Of a DNA stretch of 36,424 bases, positions 25,383 through 33,925 are shown one piece after another. The stretch's first letter is position 1. The number at the start of each line of letters is the position of its first letter. The translations under genes were made by a program, and so were the position numbers. This DNA comes from Candidatus Nomurabacteria bacterium RIFCSPHIGHO2_02_FULL_42_19 (GTDB lineage: Bacteria > Patescibacteriota > Minisyncoccia > Phycocordibacterales > UBA9973), in contig MFUG01000003.1 of the NCBI GenBank assembly GCA_001785615.1, positions 22,265 through 58,688 on the forward strand, read 5' to 3'. The notes beneath the pieces are model-generated. The model was not told the origin of the DNA. It searched no databases and saw only the letters and a list, made by a program, of their open reading frames with translations.

Positions 25383-25497
25383 AATGAAATAAATTAGTTG
25401 TTTGGAAAAGCCATACGTAGGCCGACGGGCCGAAGTCCTGAGCAAATTTTCAGCAGAAAATTATGCGTGCTTTTCCAAACAACTAATTTATTTTATT
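25383..25497 (+). repeat. Structured hairpin element upstream of dnaK (copy 2)
   Basis: 29-bp arms (one G-T pair) 25383-25411 / 25469-25497 enclosing a core sharing gagcaaattttcagcagaaaattatgcg with copy 1. Confidence 0.88.
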
Positions 25498-25580
25498 ATA
25501 TACCAAGTCAATTATTTTTGCAAGTTTTTCGTGGTCGCGAACTACTTGTCAAAAGGTAATATATATTATAATATAGGGGT

Positions 25581-26120
25581 ATGTCAAGCTATTCCAAAAG
25601 AATATTGAAAAAGTTGGCTGAAAAGTCCGCCTTGCCGGTAGAATTTTTAAAACCCAATGAGCCACAGGATGCCAAGATCTCCTATGCCATAACCCGTGCC
25701 CTGAAAAACCTGGTAGATAGTGGATTTGCTGAAATTCATAAATCGGAAAGGCAAAATTATGCTCGAATTACTCCGCGCGGCAAAACTAAATTAAATAGTT
25801 TGTTGCTGGAAGGCACTGACGCCTTGGTCCCCCAGACCTGGGACGAATTCTGGAGAATAATAATTCTGGATTTGCCGGAAGAAAGAAAGCGCGAACGCGA
25901 GAGTTTGCGCTACCTCCTGAAGAAAGCGAATTTTGTTTGTATAAAAAATACTGTCTGGATCTCCCCCCATCCGTACGAACACCTTTTCATGAATATTAAA
26001 AAGGACTTAGGGTTTTCTACCGAGCTCATGATCATCGTTACCGATAAATTAGACGAAGAAACGAATCACGCATTTCTGGAAGCAGCTCGCCCGTACCGAA
26101 CGGCACGTTCGGGCAGGTAA
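25581..26120 (+). CDS. PaaX-like regulator with Cas2-like C-terminal domain
   Basis: N-terminal winged helix; WRIIILDLPEERKRERESLRYLLKKANFVCIKNTVWISPHPYE; C-terminus created by palindrome (ARPYRTARSGR). Confidence 0.72.
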   Translation: MSSYSKRILKKLAEKSALPVEFLKPNEPQDAKISYAITRALKNLVDSGFAEIHKSERQNYARITPRGKTKLNSLLLEGTDALVPQTWDEFWRIIILDLPEERKRERESLRYLLKKANFVCIKNTVWISPHPYEHLFMNIKKDLGFSTELMIIVTDKLDEETNHAFLEAARPYRTARSGR

Positions 26121-26167
26121 ATAATTAAATTACCTAACTCTAGCGGTCGCAAAAGTTAAGTAATTTC

Positions 26168-26207
26168 TATGTTGTTAAATTAAGCATATGCTAATTTTAA
26201 CAACATA
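26168..26207. repeat. Long imperfect palindrome in the convergent intergenic region
   Basis: tatgttgttaaattaagcatatgctaattttaacaacata. Confidence 0.75.
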
Positions 26208-26262
26208 CCCCATCTTCTACTTTAGTTAACTAAAGTAATTTAGTTTGGCAAAGTAGCTGGAA

Positions 26263-27963
26263 TTAATAAACTTCCTTGTTATAACAGTTTTCGCAATACA
26301 CTTTTTCTACCCTATCCGGTGAATAAGTAGTTTCGTATTCAGTTGGGCAGCGACCAGAATGACCATGGCTAGATACATTACATTTACATCTGTCGTGCCA
26401 GAGCATGCGGGGCGGCCGAAGATCGAAGCGACGTTTATAGCGGCAGTTCGGGCACTTCCTGGGAAATGGCACCTTCTCTTTACGATAAAAAAGTAATTCG
26501 TTCTCCGTGATGTTGTAATTTTTCGAGCAGGTTGTGCAAGCAAAAATTTCTTTTAAATAACTATCTGGCACATCTTCAATCTTGTCCGGAATGTCCGAAC
26601 TCTTAATTGTCTCTTTGCCTTTTGTTCCCTGGACATTGTCTTCCCAATGCCAGCCCTTGGCTAGAATCTCCTCTTTTGAGAGCGGCACATAAAGATTGCC
26701 CTGAGTTTCATTGTAATATACTGGTGCTATCTCTGGTGGAAAAAATTCTCCATACTCCCCTGTTTTCCTCATGTGCTCAATAATCTTTTCTTTTAATTTT
26801 TGATAGTTTTCTTTACTGTACTTCTTATTGAAAATCATATACTCGCTCTTCTTGACTGACACACAGCCAAAAAGATTCTGGCTATTCTGGCAAGTATCAG
26901 AATACATTACACTCATATCGTCATAACAAAGGTGGCAGAATTGGCAATTTGAAACTCTGGTACAGCCCTGGCACTCATAACAAAGTTCAGTGTTCCAACC
27001 TACGTGATAAAGATCCATACAATTCTTAGTTTCAATACTTCCATAAATATATTTACAATCTTCACCTTTATTTACTTCGAAAGATTCTTTTACATTTTTA
27101 CAATCATATAGTAAACTGCCAACCGAATTTATATTGCGTTCACTCACCACATAGCGATGAATGGTTTCTCTTTCAATCATTTTTTTGAATTCCTTATTTA
27201 ATTTTTCTATGCTTTTAAAAGAAGAAAGGTTGAACTCTTTTACTTTCTTTAAATATTCTTCTCTGGTGTATTGCTTATTCTTAAACACGTAGCTTTTATT
27301 ACGCAAGTTAGAAGACATAAAACACTCATTGCATCCATGACAATCGTAACAATAGTAACAGGAGGAGCAATCCTTTAAGAAGATGCCATATTGGCACTCG
27401 TAAGAAGTACGAGAGTCGATGACTTCATATAAACGTTCCCCTTTTTCATTAACAAAACTGCAATCTATGCATTCACGAGATTTTTGAATCCATGTAGAAT
27501 AAAAAATATTTTCATTGCCGAAACAGGCAAAAGATAAATAAACATTTTTGTTATCGCCAGAGTGATTGGTATATTCGGAGTTTACGCTATTTTTATTCAA
27601 AAGCGCCATGCGCGGAACCTTTAGCTGAAGTTCATGGAATTGTTCGAAAAATGGTCTGGAAAAATCAAAATCACGGCTATATGAAGTAGTGTCCCAACCA
27701 TCTCCCCACCAGCATTCATTGCAATAAACCTTGTATGGTTTATTAGGCGAATAAATTGTCACCGTGCTCTTCTTGCATAGATCGCAATTCCTCCTGTAAA
27801 GTGTGCGTTCATTCCTCCACGCATAGCGTCTCTGTTGTCGGCACTCCGGGCACCACGTCGGTGGTGGGACTTTTATTTTTTCATAGAAGTTAAAATCCTC
27901 TTCTTCTATGGTAAAGCTTTTCTGACAGTTTTTACAATTTTTTGTTTCTGATTTCATAATCAT
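26263..27963 (-). CDS. Cys-rich multi-zinc-ribbon protein, paralog 2
   Basis: CKNCQKSFTIEEEDFNFYEKIKVPPPTWCPECRQQRR and C-terminal CTTCSKNYNITENELLFYRKEKVPFPRKCPNCRYKRR. Confidence 0.85.
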   Translation of the reverse strand: MIMKSETKNCKNCQKSFTIEEEDFNFYEKIKVPPPTWCPECRQQRRYAWRNERTLYRRNCDLCKKSTVTIYSPNKPYKVYCNECWWGDGWDTTSYSRDFDFSRPFFEQFHELQLKVPRMALLNKNSVNSEYTNHSGDNKNVYLSFACFGNENIFYSTWIQKSRECIDCSFVNEKGERLYEVIDSRTSYECQYGIFLKDCSSCYYCYDCHGCNECFMSSNLRNKSYVFKNKQYTREEYLKKVKEFNLSSFKSIEKLNKEFKKMIERETIHRYVVSERNINSVGSLLYDCKNVKESFEVNKGEDCKYIYGSIETKNCMDLYHVGWNTELCYECQGCTRVSNCQFCHLCYDDMSVMYSDTCQNSQNLFGCVSVKKSEYMIFNKKYSKENYQKLKEKIIEHMRKTGEYGEFFPPEIAPVYYNETQGNLYVPLSKEEILAKGWHWEDNVQGTKGKETIKSSDIPDKIEDVPDSYLKEIFACTTCSKNYNITENELLFYRKEKVPFPRKCPNCRYKRRFDLRPPRMLWHDRCKCNVSSHGHSGRCPTEYETTYSPDRVEKVYCENCYNKEVY

Positions 27964-28000
27964 ACATAACGCTTTATCGCGATCGCGAAATTATGTTATG
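27920..28000. repeat. 81-bp perfect direct repeat, copy 1 (leader plus 5' end of paralog 2)
   Basis: ttctgacag...gttatg identical to 29614-29694; contains TCGCGATCGCGA palindrome. Confidence 0.95.
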
Positions 28001-29657
28001 CTATATTTTGCTTATAACATTCTTCGCAGGCAATTTTTTGATACCCCCATTCCGGCGGATAATAAGCCATTATATCCTTTTCGCAGTAAAAACATTTATA
28101 AAGGTAGTTTCTGATGATAGACATTTTTTTAATTCTTTTTAGCATGCGTAAATCAAAATGAAGACGGGGCAGAGCAAAACCCTTTCTTTTGTGAAATTCG
28201 TATTCGGCCGGAGAAATATTAAATCTATATTTGCTTTCCGGGCAAATGAGAGCTTGGTTAGAAATATTTTTAGGTGTTTCTTCAATTCTATCAGGTAAAT
28301 CTAAAGATGAAATCCCGTCGGTGGAAGATAAATCTTCTTCTGACCAGTATCCTCCTTTACTTAAAATTTCCTCCTTTTTTAGGTCCGGAAAATAAATCAT
28401 TCCAGAAGAAAAATTATATTCACAAAGTCCCATAGAATAGGGTAAAAATTCTCCATATTCACCCTTCTCTTCCATGTTTTTAATGATTTGAGTTTTTAAT
28501 TTTTCATATTCGTTTTTAGAATATTGTTTGTTTAAAATACAATACTTTTTCTTCCGTAAACCAACGCAGCCAAAACAATATTCAACTTCAATACAATTAT
28601 CTAGATATTCGGAATAACGCCCGTCTGACCAGACGGAATGTTTTATCTCGAAACCGCCGAATACGCCGCTGTTATCCCCGGAAACCTCGGTATTCCAGGT
28701 AAAAGTTTGATCAATAGAATCCTTGGTGTTCATGCCCCGTAATTGATTTCTGCAATTCTGGGATTTCTCCCAAGAAAAAACGTTTACGCATTTGTCGCAG
28801 TCGTTCAAATAATTACCGACGGAATTTGTCGTTCTTATATTAAAATTTTCTCGATGGACAATTTCGTTTTTAAGTAGATCCCAAAATTCTTTTTTCAAAG
28901 CAAATAAATTTTTATGTGATCCAAAGTTAGTATTTTTTAATTTCTTCTCATATTCTTCTTTGGTGTGTGGCTTGTTGCGTATATAGTACCGCTTGTTCCG
29001 CAAATTCCAACTCATGAAACAGTTCTGACAGTTGCGGCAGTCGAAAAGAAAATACGAATCTATGCAGTCCCTAGAATTTTCCGAAAAATTTAAATTGAAT
29101 GAACTATGACAAAAAAGGCAATCGTAGGAGTTCTGTAGGTTAAAGGAATAAACGATATCGAAAGAGTCCTTGGTGTCTAAAACCCGGTAAAGGTAACTAC
29201 AATTCTCACATTTCAAAAGCGACCGGCAAAGATAGCAGTTTTTTGACTCCCAAACATCATCACACCAATCGCAATTTGTGCTATTTTCTCCTGTTTGGTG
29301 CGCACGTGGGACTTTTTCCTGTAATTCTTTTAATTGCTCAAAAAATGGATGATTTGGGTCATAATTTTGCCCATATTTCATTGGGTCCCAGCCATCTCCC
29401 CACCATTCATGCGATTTATAAATTGGATATCTGGATTTTTCCGGAAGAACAGTTATCAAGTTTTCTCCAGACAAATCTGACACGCCTTTTCTGAATTTTC
29501 CAAACACCGAAAAAGCCCAGTGCAACTTAATTCGACATTCAAAACATTTGTTGGGTACTTTCAAGCCAACCTTGTCGTATAAATCCAAATCACCTGAATC
29601 TATTTTAAATTCATTCTGACAGTTTTTACAATTTTTTGTTTCTGATTTCATAATCAT
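27996..29657 (-). CDS. Cys-rich multi-zinc-ribbon protein, paralog 3 (C-terminal ribbon degenerate)
   Basis: CKNCQNEFKIDSGDLDLYDKVGLKVPNKCFECR; CFGCVGLRKKKYCILNKQYSKNEYEKL; C-terminal CPESKYRFNI...LPRLHFDLR lost Cys. Confidence 0.85.
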   Translation of the reverse strand: MIMKSETKNCKNCQNEFKIDSGDLDLYDKVGLKVPNKCFECRIKLHWAFSVFGKFRKGVSDLSGENLITVLPEKSRYPIYKSHEWWGDGWDPMKYGQNYDPNHPFFEQLKELQEKVPRAHQTGENSTNCDWCDDVWESKNCYLCRSLLKCENCSYLYRVLDTKDSFDIVYSFNLQNSYDCLFCHSSFNLNFSENSRDCIDSYFLFDCRNCQNCFMSWNLRNKRYYIRNKPHTKEEYEKKLKNTNFGSHKNLFALKKEFWDLLKNEIVHRENFNIRTTNSVGNYLNDCDKCVNVFSWEKSQNCRNQLRGMNTKDSIDQTFTWNTEVSGDNSGVFGGFEIKHSVWSDGRYSEYLDNCIEVEYCFGCVGLRKKKYCILNKQYSKNEYEKLKTQIIKNMEEKGEYGEFLPYSMGLCEYNFSSGMIYFPDLKKEEILSKGGYWSEEDLSSTDGISSLDLPDRIEETPKNISNQALICPESKYRFNISPAEYEFHKRKGFALPRLHFDLRMLKRIKKMSIIRNYLYKCFYCEKDIMAYYPPEWGYQKIACEECYKQNIA

Positions 29658-29694
29658 ACATAACGCTTTATCGCGATCGCGAAATTATGTTATG
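29614..29694. repeat. 81-bp perfect direct repeat, copy 2 (leader plus 5' end of paralog 3)
   Basis: See 27920-28000. Confidence 0.95.
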
Positions 29695-30325
29695 TTGCGT
29701 TTGAGTCCTTATACTCATACACATTCACCCGCGCGGGGCGGATAACTCGCTCGCCTAGTTTGTAGCCCTTTTGAATTACGGCAGCCAGTTTGTGATTATT
29801 TTCTTTTTTATCGGTCACCACCACATCTATGGACTGATGCATGTTGGGATCAAAGTCCTCCCCCGCCTCGCCTATGGCTTTCACTCCATATTCTTCAAAA
29901 ATTCCACTCATCTGCGCGTAAATGTACTCTACACCTTTGCGCCAGCTTGGCTCCACCTTATCCCAGGCCTCACGATTAGCGAAGGCAATATTAAAACTAT
30001 CCATCACGGTCAAGAACCGCGCCAGAATCCGCTCGCGCATGGCCTCGGAAAATAGCGTTTTTCGGTTATCTTCTTCTTTTTTGTAATTAGCAAAGTCCGC
30101 TCGCTCCTTCTGCCAGCCAAGCAAATATTCTTCTTTTTCTTTCTTGGCCTGCTTTAAATCTGCCCTTAATTTCTTAAGGGTCTTCTTCAGGTCCTCTTCC
30201 CCGTCGTCGTTAAATTCAAATTCCACTATTTCCTCATCATCGTTCTCGACGCTCTCCGAGGTCGGGACTCCGATCCCTTCGGGCGTCGGAGCTTCCTTTT
30301 CTTTTTTCTCAGGTTCATCTGCCAT
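29690..30325 (-). CDS. grpE: Nucleotide exchange factor GrpE with in-frame APTPEGIGVPTSESV
   Basis: LGWQKERADFANYKKEEDN, GVKAIGEAGEDFDPNMHQSI, YKLGERVIRPARVNV. Confidence 0.95.
   Translation of the reverse strand: MADEPEKKEKEAPTPEGIGVPTSESVENDDEEIVEFEFNDDGEEDLKKTLKKLRADLKQAKKEKEEYLLGWQKERADFANYKKEEDNRKTLFSEAMRERILARFLTVMDSFNIAFANREAWDKVEPSWRKGVEYIYAQMSGIFEEYGVKAIGEAGEDFDPNMHQSIDVVVTDKKENNHKLAAVIQKGYKLGERVIRPARVNVYEYKDSNAT
30245..30294. repeat. In-frame palindromic element in grpE
   Basis: ctcgacgctctccgaggtcgggactccgatcccttcgggcgtcggagc. Confidence 0.8.
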
Positions 30326-30342
30326 ACGGGCATCTTAGCACA

Positions 30343-30372
30343 AAAAAATCCCTCTTGAAAGAGGGATTTTTT
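30343..30372. terminator. Bidirectional-looking Rho-independent terminator
   Basis: aaaaaatccctcttgaaagagggatttttt. Confidence 0.8.
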
Positions 30373-30490
30373 ATCGCTTAGAGCCACAACTCTCGTCCTC
30401 GCCGGCGCTCGGACTCGGTCGCAGCCCCCGCCTCGCTTTTGCTCACTACTGTTCGCAATATGGCTCTGGCCGAGCAAGCGTAAAGAAAAA

Positions 30491-30506
30491 GCCGGCGCAG
30501 GCCGGC
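30491..30506 (-). terminator. Rho-independent terminator downstream of rpsI
   Basis: Minus strand GCCGGCCTGCGCCGGC followed by TTTTTCTTT. Confidence 0.8.
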
Positions 30507-30512
30507 TGTTTT

Positions 30513-30947
30513 CTATCGCTTGCTCCACTGTGGGGCCTTGCGAGCTTTCTTCAGGCCGAATTTTCGGCGCTCTTTTGCCCTAGGATCACGTTTCAAATAT
30601 CCTAAGGTTTTTAATTTTGTACGAAATGCGGCATCAGAGAGAACAAGCGCGCGCGCAAGTCCGTGGCGGATGGCCTCGGCCTGGGAATGAGTTCCCCCGC
30701 CCTGTACATGCACCTCCACGCTCCATTTGATACTCGGCTTACCAGTAACTACACCTTTAATGATTGGATCTTGGATTAAGCGGCGTCCTTCTTCGGTTTT
30801 GAAATACTCTCGGCTATCTTTATCATTCACTAAAAAACCCGTCTTGCTGGCCTCGCGAATGCGCACTCGCGCAGTGGAGGTTTTCCTTCTACCTATCGCC
30901 TCGACATATGTTTCTTTTGATTTTCCTTTTTCTTGTTTGTCTGCCAT
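30513..30947 (-). CDS. rpsI: 30S ribosomal protein S9
   Basis: EAIGRRKTSTARVRI, QAEAIRHGLARAL, RKFGLKKARKAPQWSKR. Confidence 0.97.
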   Translation of the reverse strand: MADKQEKGKSKETYVEAIGRRKTSTARVRIREASKTGFLVNDKDSREYFKTEEGRRLIQDPIIKGVVTGKPSIKWSVEVHVQGGGTHSQAEAIRHGLARALVLSDAAFRTKLKTLGYLKRDPRAKERRKFGLKKARKAPQWSKR

Positions 30948-31013
30948 CCCATTATAAATTTTAATTAATAATTTTTATTTTTTATTTCCCGTTTGTTGAA
31001 TTTATAACGGGAC
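30948..31013 (-). repeat. Leader inverted repeat abutting the rpsI start, same architecture as at aspS
   Basis: cccattataaatt ... aatttataacggg plus internal cccgtt / aacggg. Confidence 0.7.
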
Positions 31014-31018
31014 AAGTA

Positions 31019-31393
31019 TTAGTCCTCAATTTTTAAATTCTTCATCATTTCTCGGCGCAATTTGTTTCCGGGAAGCATTTGGTAAGTGGCTAGGCGTATT
31101 AATTCTTTTAATCCCTTGGTGTCTCTGGTTTCGGTGCCGCTTAGAATCCGGAGCCCTCCGGGAATGCCCGAATATCTGGTGTGATAAATCTCGGCCAACT
31201 TTGCGGGAGTAATGCGGAGCTTTGAAGCGTTCACCACCCGGACTGGAGCGCCGGAATAAACGTTGCGCTCGAAGGTAACTCTATTTTTACCCAAGAGCGA
31301 AATAGCCGTCTCCGAAGCTACCCGGCCCAGCGTTCTACCGCTTGCGTCTATCGTCTTTTCTTTTATATTTGTATTTGTTTTTTCTGTTTTCAT
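31019..31393 (-). CDS. rplM: 50S ribosomal protein L13
   Basis: IDASGRTLGRVASETAISLLGK; YSGIPGGLR; LPGNKLRREMMKNL. Confidence 0.93.
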   Translation of the reverse strand: MKTEKTNTNIKEKTIDASGRTLGRVASETAISLLGKNRVTFERNVYSGAPVRVVNASKLRITPAKLAEIYHTRYSGIPGGLRILSGTETRDTKGLKELIRLATYQMLPGNKLRREMMKNLKIED

Positions 31394-31423
31394 GCGTTTT
31401 TTATACTAAACTATTTCCCAAAA

Positions 31424-31777
31424 TTATACAAACTCAATAATCGCCATCGGAGCGCTGTCTGACCGGCGAGCGCCTAATTTTATTATTCTGGTATAGCCAC
31501 CATTTCTATCTTTATATTTCGGGACAATTACTTCAAAAAGCTTTTTTACTTCTTTTTCCCTGTTGGCGAGCCGAGAAATAACTAATCTACGCGCAGACGG
31601 AGTATTCAACTTCGCATGGGTTATAAGCTTCTCAATAAAAGGGCGCAATTCTTTGGCCTTTGGGAGAGTTGTTTTTATTTTGCCACGCACAATAAAATTG
31701 AGCGCTAAAGAATTCATAAGCGCATTTCGCACTTTTCTCACTCTGCCGAATTTTCTTTTTGAATTACTGTGTCGCAT
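31424..31777 (-). CDS. rplQ: 50S ribosomal protein L17
   Basis: RKVRNALMNSLALNFIVRGKIKTTLPKAKELRPFIEKLIT; GGYTRIIKLGARRSDSAPMAIIEFV. Confidence 0.96.
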   Translation of the reverse strand: MRHSNSKRKFGRVRKVRNALMNSLALNFIVRGKIKTTLPKAKELRPFIEKLITHAKLNTPSARRLVISRLANREKEVKKLFEVIVPKYKDRNGGYTRIIKLGARRSDSAPMAIIEFV

Positions 31778-31783
31778 AAATTA

Positions 31784-31812
31784 GGTTCTAGTTTCTAGGG
31801 GCTAGGTTCTAG
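31784..31812. repeat. Short heptamer array (GGTTCTA/GTTTCTA/GGGGCTA) between rplQ and rpoA
   Basis: Four consecutive 7-bp units. Confidence 0.8.
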
Positions 31813-31815
31813 TAA

Positions 31816-32787
31816 TTACTCTTTCAAATTCAGGCCAAACTTGCCCAGAACTTTCTTAATCTCGGTTATGCCTTTCTCGCCGATACCTTCAACTTCTAAC
31901 AAGTCCTCGCGTTTCTTTCTGGCGAGTCCTCCTAGGGTACGAATGTTGGCGGCCGTAAGCGCATTTAAGGTCCTGGTAGATAAATCCAGGTTATCAATTC
32001 TTGTTTTTAAGACATCTGTAAAATCATCATCTTTTGACTCGCTCTCTTTTCCCGCCTTTGCCCCGACCGGGGTCGGGGCTTCGGTCGGGACTTCCGGTTC
32101 CTTAAAATCAACAACAGCTTTTAGTTGGTTAATCATTATGACAATTGACTCTGAAAGCGCTTCGCGAGGGGATAATGTCCCGTCTGTCTCAACGGCAATA
32201 CGCAGACGATTGTGATTGGTCTTGTCACCCACGCGCATATTTTCTACTTCATAGGAAACACGGCGAATCGGGGTAAAGATAGCATCCACGGCAATGGTGC
32301 CAATATCAACTTTTTCTTTTTGAATCACTTCCTTGGGAATAAAGCCAAGGCCTTTTTCAATTTTCATCTCAATATTCAAACTTACTTTACCCGTAATTTC
32401 AACCAGGTGTAAGTCCCCGTTCAAAATTTCTACTTGCCCGCCGGTTTTTATATCAGAGGCCAGGACTTCCTTCGGACCTTTGACGGAGAGAGTTACCGTC
32501 TGCGGCTCGTCGGAAGCCATTTTGAAACGAACTTTTTTTAAATTAAGAATTACCACAATTACGTCTTCTTTAATTCCATCCAAGGTAGAAAATTCATGCT
32601 GAATACCATCAATTTTAATAGAGGTAATACTAGCCCCCGGCAAAGAAGAAAGGATAATCCTCCTCAAGCTATTGCCTAAGGTATGGCCGTATCCGGGATA
32701 CAAGCCGTCTATTTCAAAGACCCCCTTGTTGCCATCTTCCAAAACAACACGGGGTTTAGAAGGCATAATTATTTTATATTCAGGCAT
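31816..32787 (-). CDS. rpoA: RNA polymerase alpha subunit (palindrome-derived linker APTPVGAKAG)
   Basis: EIDGLYPGYGHTLGNSLRRIILSSLPGASI; alpha-CTD NLDLSTRTLNALTAANIRTLGGL. Confidence 0.98.
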   Translation of the reverse strand: MPEYKIIMPSKPRVVLEDGNKGVFEIDGLYPGYGHTLGNSLRRIILSSLPGASITSIKIDGIQHEFSTLDGIKEDVIVVILNLKKVRFKMASDEPQTVTLSVKGPKEVLASDIKTGGQVEILNGDLHLVEITGKVSLNIEMKIEKGLGFIPKEVIQKEKVDIGTIAVDAIFTPIRRVSYEVENMRVGDKTNHNRLRIAVETDGTLSPREALSESIVIMINQLKAVVDFKEPEVPTEAPTPVGAKAGKESESKDDDFTDVLKTRIDNLDLSTRTLNALTAANIRTLGGLARKKREDLLEVEGIGEKGITEIKKVLGKFGLNLKE

Positions 32788-32832
32788 ATTTATCTAAATT
32801 TTTAATTAATAATTAATAATTTTCAATTGAAT

Positions 32833-33444
32833 CTAGCGACTATAAAATTCAAGCACGGAATTCAAATCAATAAAGGTCTCGGTTCGGAGTGGCTTGGCCA
32901 AAATTTTCCCCTCCATTTTACTCCAGTCAAAGGAAACCCATTTCGGGGCAACGTATTCTTTATTCTTTTCCACAATGCCCTCAAAAAGTTTTTTCCCTTT
33001 GGAGCCCTCACGAATCTTTATCAGGTCTCCCTGTTTAACTTCGTAAGATGGAATAGTTACTTTTTTATCGTTCACAATGAAGTGTCCGTGGGAAACCATC
33101 TGTCTCCCGGCGCGACGAGTGGGAGCTAAACCCATTCGATAGATTACGTTGTCCAGGCGGGACTCAAGTTCTTCATAAAATCTGTCTGCGATACCGGCGC
33201 CCTTCAAATGCGTAACTTTTGCAACATAGTTAGAAAGCTGTCGCTCGGTTATCCCGTAAGAAAAACGTATTTTTTGCTTTTCAATAAGTTGCGCGCCATA
33301 TTCGGTCTGCGCTTTCGGGCGGCGCATGGCGCCACCGGGACTGGCAAACTTGCCGGACGCAGTTGAGAATTTAACGGTCTGGCATTTATCGTACACTCCA
33401 GGACCTAGGCGTCTACAAATTTTGAATTTTGGTTTTGATATCAT
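32833..33444 (-). CDS. rpsD: 30S ribosomal protein S4
   Basis: KQKIRFSYGITERQLSNYV, RLDNVIYRMGLAPTRRAGRQMVSHGHFIVNDKKV. Confidence 0.97.
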   Translation of the reverse strand: MISKPKFKICRRLGPGVYDKCQTVKFSTASGKFASPGGAMRRPKAQTEYGAQLIEKQKIRFSYGITERQLSNYVAKVTHLKGAGIADRFYEELESRLDNVIYRMGLAPTRRAGRQMVSHGHFIVNDKKVTIPSYEVKQGDLIKIREGSKGKKLFEGIVEKNKEYVAPKWVSFDWSKMEGKILAKPLRTETFIDLNSVLEFYSR

Positions 33445-33461
33445 AAATTATTTCTTCTTTC

Positions 33462-33911
33462 TTAAACTCGACGTGGCTTTTTGGCCTTCGGTCCGTTATG
33501 GGGCACCGGTGTCGCGTCTTTAATGGAAGTAATTTCTATGCCGTGCGCCATGAAGGCCCGGATCGCCGGCTCCCGCCCGGAACCAACTCCTCGCACCACT
33601 GCATCGGCGTCTTTCACTCCAATGGCTACTGCTTTACTGCCAATGATGTCGCCCACTTTGGAGGCGGCAAAGGGGGTTCCCTTTTTTGCTCCCCTAAATC
33701 CGAGTGCTCCCGCTGAAGACCACAGAAGAGTATTACCTATCTTGTCGGCAAAAAGTACTTTAGTGTTATTGAAGGTGGCATCAACAAATACGATACCGGA
33801 AACTATTTTTCTTTTGGGCGCTTTTGGGGCAGCTGTTTTTACTTCACCCTCCACGACTGGAGTAGCTTTTTTTTTATCTTTTATCTCATCTATAATTTTT
33901 GTTTTTCCCAT
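33462..33911 (-). CDS. rpsK: 30S ribosomal protein S11
   Basis: VFVDATFNNTKVLFADKIGNTLLWSSAGALGFRGAKKGTPFAA, VRGVGSGREPAIRA, DATPVPHNGPKAKKPRRV. Confidence 0.97.
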   Translation of the reverse strand: MGKTKIIDEIKDKKKATPVVEGEVKTAAPKAPKRKIVSGIVFVDATFNNTKVLFADKIGNTLLWSSAGALGFRGAKKGTPFAASKVGDIIGSKAVAIGVKDADAVVRGVGSGREPAIRAFMAHGIEITSIKDATPVPHNGPKAKKPRRV

Positions 33912-33925
33912 ATGTTTATCTATTG

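Noticed and set aside
25383-25497. CIRCE/HrcA or sense-strand RNA thermometer for dnaK/dnaJ
   Set aside because: No TTAGCACTC-N9-GAGTGCTAA motif; wobble pairs favour the + strand, opposite to dnaK/dnaJ, so a sense 5'UTR thermometer is not preferred though not excluded.
30226-30528. 100-aa minus ORF between grpE and rpsI
   Set aside because: Spans two terminators and a GC-rich intergenic segment and overlaps grpE; Arg/Lys-rich translation.
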